The notes under the pieces were generated by a model that ran no database searches, had not been told where the DNA came from, and saw only the letters and a program-made list of their open reading frames with translations. DNA of 37,207 nt. It comes from Pseudomonadota bacterium (GTDB taxonomy: Bacteria; Desulfobacterota; Syntrophorhabdia; Syntrophorhabdales; Syntrophorhabdaceae). Each line of letters opens with the position of its first letter. The first letter of the stretch is position 1. The stretch spans positions 1 to 37,207 of the forward strand of contig JAPLKA010000105.1 of assembly GCA_026388315.1 (NCBI GenBank), in the 5' to 3' direction. Positions 1-9,166 of this stretch are shown here, in pieces. A program made the position numbers and the translations under genes.

Positions 1-270
1 CCTGTAACCAATGCCACCCTGAACAATCTACTTACAGCATACAAGAAGGTCAAACCGGAGCCGGGCAAAACGAAGCTCATACCTATGACAAAACAGATTG
101 CCAACTTGCGATCCGTAGAGTCAAGCATTGAGACGGGCATTGCAAAATACACAAAGCCTGACCTTCAGACGCTTCTTGATGAGCTGCGGGTTTTCTGTGC
201 TTTAGTGGAACTGCGGATACCGATAGCCCCGGAACCTGCGCCGGAGAAGAAAAAGCCACCACAGGTGTAA
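1..270 (+). CDS. 3' end of an unidentified gene (5' end outside window)
   Basis: Frame 1 is open from the first base to a TAA at 268-270, giving 89 residues of a longer protein. An internal ATG at 85 exists but has no ribosome binding site, so it is probably not the start. The visible part is helical, Lys/Glu rich and free of Cys. It ends in a Pro/Lys-rich tail (APEPAPEKKKPPQV). I do not recognise a family. Codon use is ordinary for the window. Confidence 0.5.
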   Translation, partial: PVTNATLNNLLTAYKKVKPEPGKTKLIPMTKQIANLRSVESSIETGIAKYTKPDLQTLLDELRVFCALVELRIPIAPEPAPEKKKPPQV

Positions 271-518
271 GCAGGCGAGAAGAACCGAACCGGCGAGACG
301 GCGTATCGGCGAAACGGCGATGAAGGCAGTGAAAGGAGCGTAGAGCGTAGAGCGGGTAGCCGCAGGCCTGTCCTGCCAAGAACTCTGTTTCCGTTGCTGT
401 TGAGCGCTCCTTCCTGAAGTCCACAGTTTCACAGAAAAGCAGTTTATGCTGTGTTTCAAATGGCATTCAACGTCCAAGTAGGTATCGGTTTTTAACCATA
501 ATATTCGGTACGTTCGTA
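271..518. repeat. Gene-free spacer with short imperfect tandem repeats
   Basis: No convincing gene. At about 288-326 a GGCGARACGGCG-like unit recurs (CGGCGAGACGGCG, then CGGCGAAACGGCG), followed at about 337-352 by two copies of AGCGTAGAG. Similar AGCGTAGAG/CTCTACGCT words recur in the spacer at 13803-13880, so this may be a scattered intergenic repeat of the genome. Confidence 0.35.
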
Positions 519-547
519 TTGACTGTTTGCTTTTGTTTTGCTATTCA
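519..547 (+). promoter_or_regulatory. Candidate sigma70 promoter for the autotransporter
   Basis: TTGACT (519-524), 17-bp spacer, TATTCA (542-547). The -35 is good and the -10 is weak (4 of 6). It would start transcription at about 554, directly at the ATG at 555, and it argues against the TTG start at 519, which overlaps the -35. Confidence 0.35.
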
Positions 548-554
548 TAATTGT

Positions 555-3500
555 ATGCTGAAAAGCAAATTCCTGTCAGTTGCCATGAATACCACGAAGA
601 TATTTTTGTTTTTCTGCCTGGTAGTGTTTTTTCCTGTCAGCGTTCTTTGTCAGGGTACCCCCTTCTATCCGAACGATCCTTATTTTTTTTATAATGCAAC
701 AGAAAGGCCCGGTTTTCCCGGCCAGTGGCACCTGGTGAACCAGGGACCTGCCAGCATCAGTTTTTACTCGGTTTCCAACAAGACAACTACGCAGATGATC
801 AACGGAGGTATAGACGCCGGCCTGCGGCAGGCCTGGAGCCTTGGTTACACGGGTTATGGGGTCACAATCGGCATCGTTGACAGTGGCGTTGACGGCTCCA
901 ATTATGACATTGTCCCCGGATATCGTGCAAATCTCAGTAAAAATTTCAGCGATAATACGACCGTTGCGAATGCCTCCCAAGGGCCTCAGTCCATCAAGGA
1001 TAATCATGGGACGTCTGTGGCAGGGGTAGCGGCTGCCAGGGGAGGCAACAGTATCGGCGGGACAGGGGCCGCTCCCTATGCCGGCATTGCCGGTCTGAGG
1101 ATAAACCTTGAAAATAATGAAGAGATTGGCGGTAAAACCGTCTGTCCTGCTGGCGATCCGTGCGTATCCGACACGAATTATCAAGATGCCTATTACTGGA
1201 AGAGCGGTGTGAATCCCACCACCGGGGTCATTGAGGGAACCCCGGAGATCCAGATCAAGAACCACAGCTACGGCAATACCTCCACCTTCAGTGACCAGAC
1301 CGATAGTGTGACCCTGGCTTTGAAGCGCACTGCCGTGAACGGTGTTATCCATGTTTTTGCCGCGGGAAACAATCGTGATAAAAAAGCTGAGGACGCAAAC
1401 AAGGATGCCGACCATAATAACTCCAGCGTCATCACAGTCGCTGCTCTGGGAAGCGACGGGAAGTTTGCCAACTACAGCAGCTACGGTTCAAGCGTCTTTG
1501 TTACGGCGCCGTCAAACCGCAGCGATTATACCGGTTTCGGGATCACCACAACAGACCGCACCGGGGAAGGGCTGGGATATAACCGCTATTCCCCATCAAA
1601 TACTTCGGGCGATGCGGATGATCTTTTCCCTGATACCAGTTACGCAAGCATGTTCGGCGGCACATCGTCGGCAGCCCCTCTTGTTTCGGGCATCATGGCC
1701 CTGGGGAAGGAGGCCAACCCGGAGATGGATGTAAGGATGGCCAAGCACGCCCTCGTCAAGACCAGCACCGTTGTGGACCCCAACGATGCCTCTGACAGCA
1801 GCAGCGGCGGATGGAGGACAAACGGGGCAGGGAACAAATTCAACCCCAACTATGGCTTCGGCAACATCAACGCCGGCGCCTTCGTCCAGAAGGTAAAAAG
1901 CGTGGCCTATATAACGGAACAGACCTCCATCACAAAGAGTTTGACCTTCAGTACCCCCATCCCGGACAACGACCCCAACGGGGTAAGCAAGACCTTCAGC
2001 ATCACCGCGACGGAGGCCAAGCAGCCCCTCGAGGGCGTGGAAGTGGGGCTTACCTTCACCCATGAAAGAATAGGGGACCTCACCGCAAAGATTGAATCGC
2101 CCACCGGGATGCAAAGCCGGATATTATACTCAACGAGTCACCTTGCTTCTGGCCAGCAGGACACTGCATCCGTCACAAATGGCAGTTGGACTTTCCTTAC
2201 CAACGCTTTCTGGGGCGAGAACAGTACCGGTGTCTGGACGCTCAACCTGGCCGACATCGTGGCAGACAAGACAGGTACCTGGCTCGCCTACAACGTAACC
2301 CTCCTCATGGGGGATATGGTCCTACTCACACCGGGCACTATGACCCAGAGCACAGACATCAACGCCCAGTCCCTTACTGTTGCAAACTCCACCACCTACC
2401 AGATACCGACGGGCATGATCTTCCGTGTCCGCAACAACGTTTTAGTGGACGGCGGCACCCTCACGGTCAACGGACAGATCACCGAGGCTCCTGGTTACCA
2501 AAGCACGTTCAGTCTCGTGTCGGGAACGGTGGGAGGCTCCGGCACCATCACCGCGTCCCGGGGATTTATTAATAGCGGGGGTACAGTAAGCCCCGGCAAT
2601 TCTATCGGTACCCTCACCATCAACGGCAATTACACTCAAGCCGCAAGTGGAAAATTGAGTATTGAAGCATCGGCAACAGGCAATGACCGTCTTACAATAA
2701 ATGGCTCGGCCAACCCTGGCGGCAGTCTCGAAGTCCTATGGGTAGACGGATATATCCCGGCGGCGCGGAGTACATTCACCTTTCTCACTGCCTCAGGAGG
2801 GGTAAACGGAACGTTTGCCCAGTACAACAAATATTATATTACCCCTACCCTCACATTTCTGCCCAAATATGATATCCCCAACCAGGTATACCTCATGGTA
2901 GAAAGAGACTACACCAACCAGACCCTCCTCCCCTACCTCACTGCGAACCAGAGGGCGGTAGGCTCCATGCTCAATTCCGTGGGGAATACAGCAACAGGGG
3001 ATCTCGATACGGTCTTAACCGTCCTTGATGGCCTCCCCGCATACGGACAAACAGCGTCTGCTCTTGATCAGCTTGCCCCAAAAGGCAGTGATGCCCAATC
3101 CGGCATGGGGATCAGCAGCGCCTCCTTCCAGACAGGGAACCTCTCTGAACGCTTAAGCGATCTGAGGCACGGGATACGGGGCATGAGTCTCAACGGACTG
3201 TACTTCAAACACGGCAATGGAAAACCGGTAATGCTTGCCGATATAAACCCCGACCTCACCGGTATGCTTCCCTCGGGGGTAGATGAAAGATGGGGCTTCT
3301 TCGTAAAGGGCAATGCCGTCTACGGGGATCAGAAAGACACACCGGATGCAACAGGGTATAACTTCACCAGCATGGGTGTCACCATGGGCTCCGACTACCA
3401 CTTTTCCAAAAGCTTTATCGCCGGTCTCATGCTGGGGCTCAACACCTCCAGGGCCAATGTGGACAATACGGGCAGCAAGGTGAAGATGGACGGCTATACC

Positions 3501-4118
3501 CTGGGAGCCTACGGGACCTACTACAAAAAGAACTTCTACATGGACGGCAGCATAAGCTACGGCTTCGCCAACTACGACAATACCCGCCGCATCGTCTTCC
3601 CCGGACTTGACCGTACCGCCACGGCATCCCCTAACGGCAATCAGCTTACCGCTTACACAGGCACAGGCTACGACATCCGCAAAAACAACTGGATCATCAC
3701 CCCGAACGTGTCCTTCCAGTATGTCAAGCTTGGTATTGACAGCTATACCGAGAGGGGTGCAGGCGCCTTGAGCCTCGATGTGGATAAACAGAATACCGAA
3801 TCCCTCCAGGGGAATATAGGGGCCAGGGTGTCCTATACCTGGCAGACCGATAAGGCAGTCATCATGCCGGGTATCCGCGCCTCCTACGGATATGAGTTTT
3901 CACGGGACAGCCAGAACGTTACTTCACGTCTCGCCCAGGGGAGCTCACCTTTCAGTATCCAGACCATGTCCCCTGACAGGAACTTTCTCTCCCTCGGTGC
4001 AGGGATTACCGCCTTTACCGTCCGCGATATGTCTGTCTACATAAACTATGATGTCCAGATCGGTGAGAACAAGTATGTAGCCCAAAGCGTGAATGCAGGG
4101 CTGAGGGTGGGGTTTTAG
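555..4118 (+). CDS. Subtilisin-like serine protease autotransporter with P-domain
   Basis: Predicted surface protease of the type V secretion (autotransporter) class, 1187 residues from ATG 555; ATG 585 is an equally possible start, and neither has a Shine-Dalgarno. An N-terminal signal segment (about residues 15-33, FLFFCLVVFFP) is followed by an S8 catalytic domain: Asp109 in GIVDSG, His151 in DNHGTSVAG, Ser371 in FGGTSSAAP. Next comes a region like the proprotein-convertase P-domain (about 465-590, with ESPTG and GVWTLNLAD), then a repetitive beta-helix passenger (GGTLTVNG, GSGTITASRGFINSGGTVSPGNSIGTL split by short linkers). The last ~280 residues form an outer-membrane beta-barrel of alternating residues ending in Phe (LRVGF), the usual autotransporter terminus. 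Substrate unknown. It could process its own passenger or neighbouring surface proteins. Confidence 0.88.
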   Translation: MLKSKFLSVAMNTTKIFLFFCLVVFFPVSVLCQGTPFYPNDPYFFYNATERPGFPGQWHLVNQGPASISFYSVSNKTTTQMINGGIDAGLRQAWSLGYTGYGVTIGIVDSGVDGSNYDIVPGYRANLSKNFSDNTTVANASQGPQSIKDNHGTSVAGVAAARGGNSIGGTGAAPYAGIAGLRINLENNEEIGGKTVCPAGDPCVSDTNYQDAYYWKSGVNPTTGVIEGTPEIQIKNHSYGNTSTFSDQTDSVTLALKRTAVNGVIHVFAAGNNRDKKAEDANKDADHNNSSVITVAALGSDGKFANYSSYGSSVFVTAPSNRSDYTGFGITTTDRTGEGLGYNRYSPSNTSGDADDLFPDTSYASMFGGTSSAAPLVSGIMALGKEANPEMDVRMAKHALVKTSTVVDPNDASDSSSGGWRTNGAGNKFNPNYGFGNINAGAFVQKVKSVAYITEQTSITKSLTFSTPIPDNDPNGVSKTFSITATEAKQPLEGVEVGLTFTHERIGDLTAKIESPTGMQSRILYSTSHLASGQQDTASVTNGSWTFLTNAFWGENSTGVWTLNLADIVADKTGTWLAYNVTLLMGDMVLLTPGTMTQSTDINAQSLTVANSTTYQIPTGMIFRVRNNVLVDGGTLTVNGQITEAPGYQSTFSLVSGTVGGSGTITASRGFINSGGTVSPGNSIGTLTINGNYTQAASGKLSIEASATGNDRLTINGSANPGGSLEVLWVDGYIPAARSTFTFLTASGGVNGTFAQYNKYYITPTLTFLPKYDIPNQVYLMVERDYTNQTLLPYLTANQRAVGSMLNSVGNTATGDLDTVLTVLDGLPAYGQTASALDQLAPKGSDAQSGMGISSASFQTGNLSERLSDLRHGIRGMSLNGLYFKHGNGKPVMLADINPDLTGMLPSGVDERWGFFVKGNAVYGDQKDTPDATGYNFTSMGVTMGSDYHFSKSFIAGLMLGLNTSRANVDNTGSKVKMDGYTLGAYGTYYKKNFYMDGSISYGFANYDNTRRIVFPGLDRTATASPNGNQLTAYTGTGYDIRKNNWIITPNVSFQYVKLGIDSYTERGAGALSLDVDKQNTESLQGNIGARVSYTWQTDKAVIMPGIRASYGYEFSRDSQNVTSRLAQGSSPFSIQTMSPDRNFLSLGAGITAFTVRDMSVYINYDVQIGENKYVAQSVNAGLRVGF

Positions 4119-4300
4119 GAATCTGGAAGGTTGGAGGTTTTTTGCACTCAGGATGTTGTTTATAAAACTAATGCTGCTTCCTTGAAATCCCCAGATCATC
4201 AACCTCTGCAAAAATGCAGGACTCCAATCCGTAATAAACATCATTCACACCCAACGACAAACATCGACACTACACCACACATTTTGTGGCCAAGATTTCC
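4119..4300. other. Spacer between the autotransporter and PDZ genes
   Basis: No gene seen. A weak hairpin (CTGCA-AAAA-TGCAG, about 4205-4218) without a T-run is the only structure, so no clear terminator follows the autotransporter. Confidence 0.3.
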
Positions 4301-4329
4301 TTGACATACAAGACCGAAATTTTTATAGT
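4301..4329 (+). promoter_or_regulatory. Strong sigma70 promoter placed for leaderless transcription
   Basis: Perfect -35 TTGACA (4301-4306), optimal 17-bp spacer, -10 TATAGT (4324-4329). The ATG of the next gene begins at 4336, six bases after the -10, where transcription should start. The upstream sequence has no Shine-Dalgarno. Confidence 0.75.
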
Positions 4330-4335
4330 TCAACT

Positions 4336-7300
4336 ATGCAAAAGCAATATCTTATCAAGCGCATATTGTTGCTGGCGGTAATTATACTCACAGTAAGTGC
4401 GGGTGGCATTCATGCCTCTGATATCCCGAAATATACCACAGAATGGGGCTTTTACGGTACCATTACAGAGGGCAACGGCATGCTCGTGTCGCAGGTAACT
4501 CCGAAATCGGCGGCGGCGGATGCCGGCTTGCAATCCGGTGATATTATCATCGCTATGAATGGTGTTGCTGTGAAAAGTTTTTCAGCCTTTGCCAGGAGGC
4601 CGCCCTATGTTCCGGTCAAGTTGCTTGTCAGGCGGCAAGATACAGAAATCGAACGGACAATCCTACCCCGGGGCTTGGTAAAACTTGAGGTATTAGACCT
4701 TAAACAAAAGTTCACCATTCCTGGGGTGCCCGCCCACGAAAACCCATCTGCCGTTTCTGCCATCGACGCACTGGATTACATCAACGTGCTCGATCAGGTA
4801 GTGCTGGATCCCAAGTCGGGGCAGATTACCATTATCGGCCATTATGACAAAGATTATGACACCGGAGTAATACCTTTCCTTGATCTGTTAAAGACTGCCC
4901 TGGTTTATCCCGCACCAGTACTCAACCTAAAACCTACCCCGGATACTAAAAAAGAGTTTATAGAGATTGGACTTAGGAAAGAATATGCCACCTTTGAACA
5001 AATGATTGCAGCCGTACGGGGTCATCCTGAACTGGAAAGAGACCGACAGCTAATGATTAAAGAGATGTCTAAGGCATATGGCCTTACACCGGATGAGTAC
5101 GTGGCCTGGTATAATTATGTCAAGCTTGATAAAAACAAGGAAATCTTTCCGCCGTCGCCTATCCGCGGCATTCAGGTTAAAGTCTTTTCCAAACTCGGCT
5201 ATAGCGAAGTTGCCAAGGCATTAGAACTCTCTTTTCAAAACACGCCGGATGCCGCTATTAAAGCCCTGCAGGTGCTGGGCCGTAGCGACGAGGCTCGCAC
5301 CATTCTCAACCAGAACAGCGCCAATAGTGATATGATGGTTGGTGCCTTGATGGGTGCTACATATCTCGCCATTCTCAAAGATACCAAGTTAGCTTCACCG
5401 GAACAGTTGGCCACACTTCATGATAGATACATCGCGCAGAGCATGACCTGGCAGACCGTTCTCAAAACGGCCCAGAATTTCCTCATGCCCTATCAACCAA
5501 AAAACAGTAAACCCAACATTATGAATGAGGCATTTAACAGAATAACCCTTTCCACTCCCGCAATGCTGCTTCTTGAAAGAGTACATCCCGGTTACTCCTA
5601 CATTGAGCCTATTAATCTGGATAAAAATTCCCAACTGGCAAGAATCATGTACGAGGCAGACTACGCGCTCAAAAGTATAAGCGTAATGCCGGAACTGTTC
5701 CAAAACATTCCCGGTAGCCGCACCAAGATGGAATACGGGATTGAGAATAGATTGATGGACGGCGAAAAAAGACAATTTTTACATGTTTGGCTCGAACCCA
5801 AGATGGTTCAAATGACAGTCTCTCCGGAACGCACGGTGGTTGCCTTCGTCTCTTCGCAAATGCTGTTTAGCGCGGGGGACGACGCCGATTACTGGAATCT
5901 TCCCCCTGATAAAGAACTTAATCATGAATACGATGCCTGGTGCGCACAAGTCATGAACCATTATGACGCCTATGCCCGCATCATACCAGCCTTTCACAAA
6001 GTCAGGGAAGCGGCCAAGATTATAGCTCTGGCCAAATGGATAATTGCCGAGAAAATACCACTTGACCTGAGAACCGTAACCCAGGAAAAATGGGATATGC
6101 CCGACAAGGTGCCGATTTTCTGGGTTCTGATGCAGTCCTACTTTCAGCCCAAAGGTAAAGCAGACTACGTGGGACAGATTGATCGAATGGCGAATGGCGG
6201 CATATCCTTCGAAAGATCAAACTGGACCCGGATGACGCCGTCCACCATAAGCGAAACCAGGGTAGCCGACCAACTCACACTGAGCGCCGGTCTCGGGCAA
6301 AAAGCGGTGAAGGCCCTCAAGGACGGCGACATGGAACAAGCCCGGTATCTTGCCGAGCTGAGCGCCCAGGCGATGAGCGGTGGCCTGTCGAGGGCCAACT
6401 TGGCGAAGCTGAACATCGTCGTGCCGGAGGCCAAGCCGGTGCCGGTTTCACCGGCCAATGTCCAGTTACAGAAAGAGGTAATTAAAAAGACCCACCAACT
6501 GATCGTAACCTTGGGCCAGGACCCATCGTCTATAGGAACGGCAACCTCCACCCTGGCTCAACTGAATAGACTCTATGACCAGGTGCGGGATAACCCGGCA
6601 GCGGCCAGCGATTACCTGCTGCAACTGCAGACAGGCAAGCTTCCTCCTACTGTGACGGCACAGACGACGGCAGCTAAACCGCCAACTGATACGGTCTGCG
6701 GCGAAAGCTCCTTGGGAGCGACAACACTGTCAGCCGAACGTGAAGAGTATCTGACCAAAAAAATGAACGAGGCGCAAGACCGGCTGAGACACATTAACGA
6801 GGCGCTGAAGAAGCTTGTCGCTATCAACGTCGCACAGCAAGCAGAGATCAACAAGCTGACGGCGGAGATTACGGAGCAATACAAAAAGGCTCAGGACCGG
6901 GCCTGGGACGTGGTCTTTGACCTGTTGACCAGCGTATCGCTGGATGCCTTTGGGGCTGAGCAGGTAAAGCGGGTGAAGGGTATCGAGGATGCCATCACGG
7001 GCAAGATCGCCCTGAAGACAACGCCGCTGAATGCGGCTGCCCTGCAGAAGGTCGAGGAAGAGATTAAACTGCTGCAGTCGACGAAATTCCGCTTGGAGGA
7101 AGCCTATTCCTCCACCGATAATCTGATCGCTCTTTTTAAGGGGGTCAGCTACGCTAATAATATCGACGACTGGCAGCGAAAGAACCAGAGTGCCTGGGAG
7201 CGGGCTAAGACCAGTCTGGCGTTACTCGGCAATCTTGCGCTTGACCACCCGGCTCTGGAAAAATGGCTGGGCAAAAAGGCCTTCTTTGCAGGCGAGAAAT

Positions 7301-7506
7301 TGTGGCAAGTGGCGGCGATGGGCAAAATGGCCTATTACGCCTGGGGGTTCTACATGGACATTCTTACCCAGATAGCAATCTGGGAGCCGATGACCGCAAA
7401 TCTCCAGAACAACCTTAACTACAACACCCAAGCGATGGAGTCCCTCAGACAGAAGGCGGCAAAGACCTACCGGGAAATCGGCTGCATCGAAGAAAAGCTG
7501 CGGTAG
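4336..7506 (+). CDS. Large exported PDZ-domain / coiled-coil protein, function unknown
   Basis: 1056 residues. The start ATG 4336 is fixed by the signal peptide it encodes (KR, then LLLAVIILTVSAGGIHA, cleavage near residue 27). Residues ~36-105 form one PDZ domain (GMLVSQVTPKSAAADAGL, QSGDIIIAMNGVAV), the type found in HtrA-like and other periplasmic proteins, but no protease triad follows. The middle (~110-770) is helical and unrecognised. A Thr/Pro-rich linker (~775-800) leads to a coiled coil (~805-870) and a helical C-terminus. It is probably periplasmic or envelope-associated. Possible roles are substrate recruitment to a protease, perhaps the neighbouring autotransporter, or a structural scaffold, but this is only context. 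It is convergent with the MORN gene (19-bp gap). Confidence 0.8.
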   Translation: MQKQYLIKRILLLAVIILTVSAGGIHASDIPKYTTEWGFYGTITEGNGMLVSQVTPKSAAADAGLQSGDIIIAMNGVAVKSFSAFARRPPYVPVKLLVRRQDTEIERTILPRGLVKLEVLDLKQKFTIPGVPAHENPSAVSAIDALDYINVLDQVVLDPKSGQITIIGHYDKDYDTGVIPFLDLLKTALVYPAPVLNLKPTPDTKKEFIEIGLRKEYATFEQMIAAVRGHPELERDRQLMIKEMSKAYGLTPDEYVAWYNYVKLDKNKEIFPPSPIRGIQVKVFSKLGYSEVAKALELSFQNTPDAAIKALQVLGRSDEARTILNQNSANSDMMVGALMGATYLAILKDTKLASPEQLATLHDRYIAQSMTWQTVLKTAQNFLMPYQPKNSKPNIMNEAFNRITLSTPAMLLLERVHPGYSYIEPINLDKNSQLARIMYEADYALKSISVMPELFQNIPGSRTKMEYGIENRLMDGEKRQFLHVWLEPKMVQMTVSPERTVVAFVSSQMLFSAGDDADYWNLPPDKELNHEYDAWCAQVMNHYDAYARIIPAFHKVREAAKIIALAKWIIAEKIPLDLRTVTQEKWDMPDKVPIFWVLMQSYFQPKGKADYVGQIDRMANGGISFERSNWTRMTPSTISETRVADQLTLSAGLGQKAVKALKDGDMEQARYLAELSAQAMSGGLSRANLAKLNIVVPEAKPVPVSPANVQLQKEVIKKTHQLIVTLGQDPSSIGTATSTLAQLNRLYDQVRDNPAAASDYLLQLQTGKLPPTVTAQTTAAKPPTDTVCGESSLGATTLSAEREEYLTKKMNEAQDRLRHINEALKKLVAINVAQQAEINKLTAEITEQYKKAQDRAWDVVFDLLTSVSLDAFGAEQVKRVKGIEDAITGKIALKTTPLNAAALQKVEEEIKLLQSTKFRLEEAYSSTDNLIALFKGVSYANNIDDWQRKNQSAWERAKTSLALLGNLALDHPALEKWLGKKAFFAGEKLWQVAAMGKMAYYAWGFYMDILTQIAIWEPMTANLQNNLNYNTQAMESLRQKAAKTYREIGCIEEKLR

Positions 7507-7525
7507 TCAGTATTTACCGGCAAGA

Positions 7526-8242
7526 TTACAGTTGCTGGCCGGAGTCATACTTCCCATCTTTCCATTGACCTTCATAGATCACTTTGCCGTTGGACTCTTT
7601 TAAAATACCGTAGCCATTTAAATTATCATTACGCAAATCCCCTTCATATATGGCACCCTTGGGGAATTTCAATATCCCCTTGCCGTTCATCATGCCTTTC
7701 TTCCAGTCGCCATTGTAGGTCTGACCATTAGGCCATTTCATTACGCCTTTCCCGTCGTGTTGGCCGGCTTTCCATTCGCCCTCGTAAATCTGACCATTAG
7801 CTTCTTTCATTATGCCCTTGCCTTCCACCTGGTCGGCTTTATAGTCGCCCTCGTAAATCTGACCATTTGACCATTTTGTTATGCCCTTGCCTTCGCGTTT
7901 ACCAGCCTTATAATCGCCGTTGTAGGAAATGCCATGTGACCACTTCATGGTGACTTTACCTTCCAGCAGTCCGGCGACCATCTCTGCTTCGCCCCAGTAC
8001 TTCCAGTCTTTGCCGTCTTTATCCCGGACGGTCAGTGTGAGAGTGCCTTTTCCCTCGGCTTTGCCGTCAACCACCGAACCGGACCAACTTGCCGCACTCA
8101 AGGTAAAGTAGGAGTCCCAGCCTATCTTGCAACCGGTGGCTGGGTCAGACACCCAACTTTCCGCCGCCCGGGCAGTAGCGCTGGCGGAGATAATCAACAA
8201 ACAGACCAATAAAAATATTACCGTTAGTCTAATCGACTTCAT
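7526..8242 (-). CDS. Exported MORN-repeat protein
   Basis: 238 residues from the ATG at 8242, chosen because GGAGGTG lies five bases upstream; the longer frame to 8293 has no such site. A signal peptide (LTVIFLLVCLLIISASATARA) precedes about six to seven MORN repeats of 23 residues with the pattern YxGDxKxGxxxGKGxxKxxNG (for example QIYEGEWKAGQHDGKG). MORN repeats form extended beta-hairpin rods and often bind lipids or partner proteins. Here the protein should be periplasmic or surface-attached. The repeat units are also close at DNA level, so repeat number may vary by slippage or recombination. Function unknown. Confidence 0.85.
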   Translation of the reverse strand: MKSIRLTVIFLLVCLLIISASATARAAESWVSDPATGCKIGWDSYFTLSAASWSGSVVDGKAEGKGTLTLTVRDKDGKDWKYWGEAEMVAGLLEGKVTMKWSHGISYNGDYKAGKREGKGITKWSNGQIYEGDYKADQVEGKGIMKEANGQIYEGEWKAGQHDGKGVMKWPNGQTYNGDWKKGMMNGKGILKFPKGAIYEGDLRNDNLNGYGILKESNGKVIYEGQWKDGKYDSGQQL

Positions 8243-8432
8243 GTGCACACCTCCATTTTTTAAAATAACTGATAAGTATTTGCTTTTCATCATGCCACGC
8301 TCCTATCAAGGCCAGGGTTACCCTTCCTCTGGTCCATTGACTGTTTCTTTTGTAAAATTGTAACGTTAACAAGAAGAAAAATCAAGGGTTGTACGAGTTG
8401 CAAACATTTTCGACATTGACCCATTTTCTATA

Positions 8433-8580
8433 AGGAAAGCATGCAAAACCGGGGGAGGCGCTGAAAGCCGGCTATTCTATTTTGCCAGATTCATTTCATT
8501 TTGCCGCGATGTGTTTAAAAAACCTCCTTTTTCCAACACCGGCAATCTCACAAACCGCCCCCGGTTGTGCATGCTTTCCT
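8433..8580. mobile_element. MITE-like element, 148 bp, with 23-bp terminal inverted repeats
   Basis: The ends 8433-8455 and 8558-8580 are inverted copies matching at 22 of 23 positions (both begin AGGAAAGCATGCA when read inwards). Partial inverted similarity continues inside (GGGGG then GG, TGA, GCCGG). There is no transposase inside and no obvious target duplication. The right end abuts the truncated response-regulator fragment exactly, as if this insertion, or a deletion next to it, broke that gene. Confidence 0.5.
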
Positions 8581-8724
8581 ACTCCAAATATTGATCTTAT
8601 CCTAATGGACATCAACATGGGAAAGGGCATGGATGGTACCTATACGGCAGGGATTATTCTGAAGGAGAGAGACGTCCCCATCCTTTTCCTTTCCAGCTAT
8701 ACACAGCACGACGTAGTGGGGTAA
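8581..8724 (+). pseudogene. Fragment of a response-regulator receiver domain
   Basis: About 47 residues resemble the centre of a CheY-like receiver: the phospho-acceptor strand IDLILMDINMG, the loop GMDGTYTAG, helix 3 and strand 4 (VPILFLSSYT). The N-terminal acidic pair and the C-terminal Lys are missing. The frame stops at 8724, where a receiver would normally continue. No start codon or ribosome binding site is present. This is a dead remnant, cut off on its 5' side by the MITE-like element. Confidence 0.6.
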
Positions 8725-8970
8725 CCCCAACATTCGTGCAACCAGGGGAAAATTGATTAAAAAAATTGTTATCGTCAGATCTTACATAGGTTTTCTGTTC
8801 CGTTGCTACTCAGACTCCGACAGGTAGCAGACATCACAAATGAATTGAACAAGGTTTCTTGTGGTAATTCTTAATATTTAATAAAAGTCAAATCATTGAC
8901 GTGTAGGTGGAGTTATTACGTATAGTAATTTGAAATATTCACTTTTTATTACATTGAGGACCTGCCGGAG

Positions 8971-8999
8971 GATGTTGTTGACACAGTGTCAACAACATC
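8971..8999. promoter_or_regulatory. Perfect 29-bp palindrome (14-1-14)
   Basis: GATGTTGTTGACAC, one central A, then the exact reverse complement. There is no T-run, so it is not a terminator. The single-base centre favours a dimeric protein-binding site over an RNA hairpin, although a 13-bp stem with a 3-base loop is possible. It lies ~170 bp upstream of the universal stress protein gene. The binding factor is unknown. Confidence 0.55.
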
Positions 9000-9106
9000 A
9001 TAAATATCTGTAAAGTCAATACGGACGCTGTTTAACACGATTTCACTTTTAAAACTCCCTGATGAGATTCGGAATTCAGGATTTAGTGCTTTTGTCAAAA
9101 AAACGT

Positions 9107-9135
9107 TTGACTAAAAAACAAATAACATATATAAA
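9107..9135 (+). promoter_or_regulatory. Promoter of the universal stress protein gene
   Basis: TTGACT (9107-9112), 17-bp spacer, TATAAA (9130-9135). This predicts a leader of ~25 nt and a ribosome binding site AAGGGGG at 9153-9159, seven bases before the ATG. Confidence 0.55.
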
Positions 9136-9166
9136 AACCTATACTATATTTATAAGGGGGCGCATC

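Noticed and set aside
519-554. TTG start at 519 for the autotransporter
   Set aside because: It overlaps the likely -35 and has no ribosome binding site, and the signal peptide is complete from 555 or 585.
576-1415. Minus-strand frame of 279 aa
   Set aside because: Shadow of the autotransporter protease domain.
7526-8242. CRISPR-like or tandem DNA array in the MORN gene
   Set aside because: The repetition follows a 23-residue protein repeat in an open frame with a signal peptide; there are no spacers.
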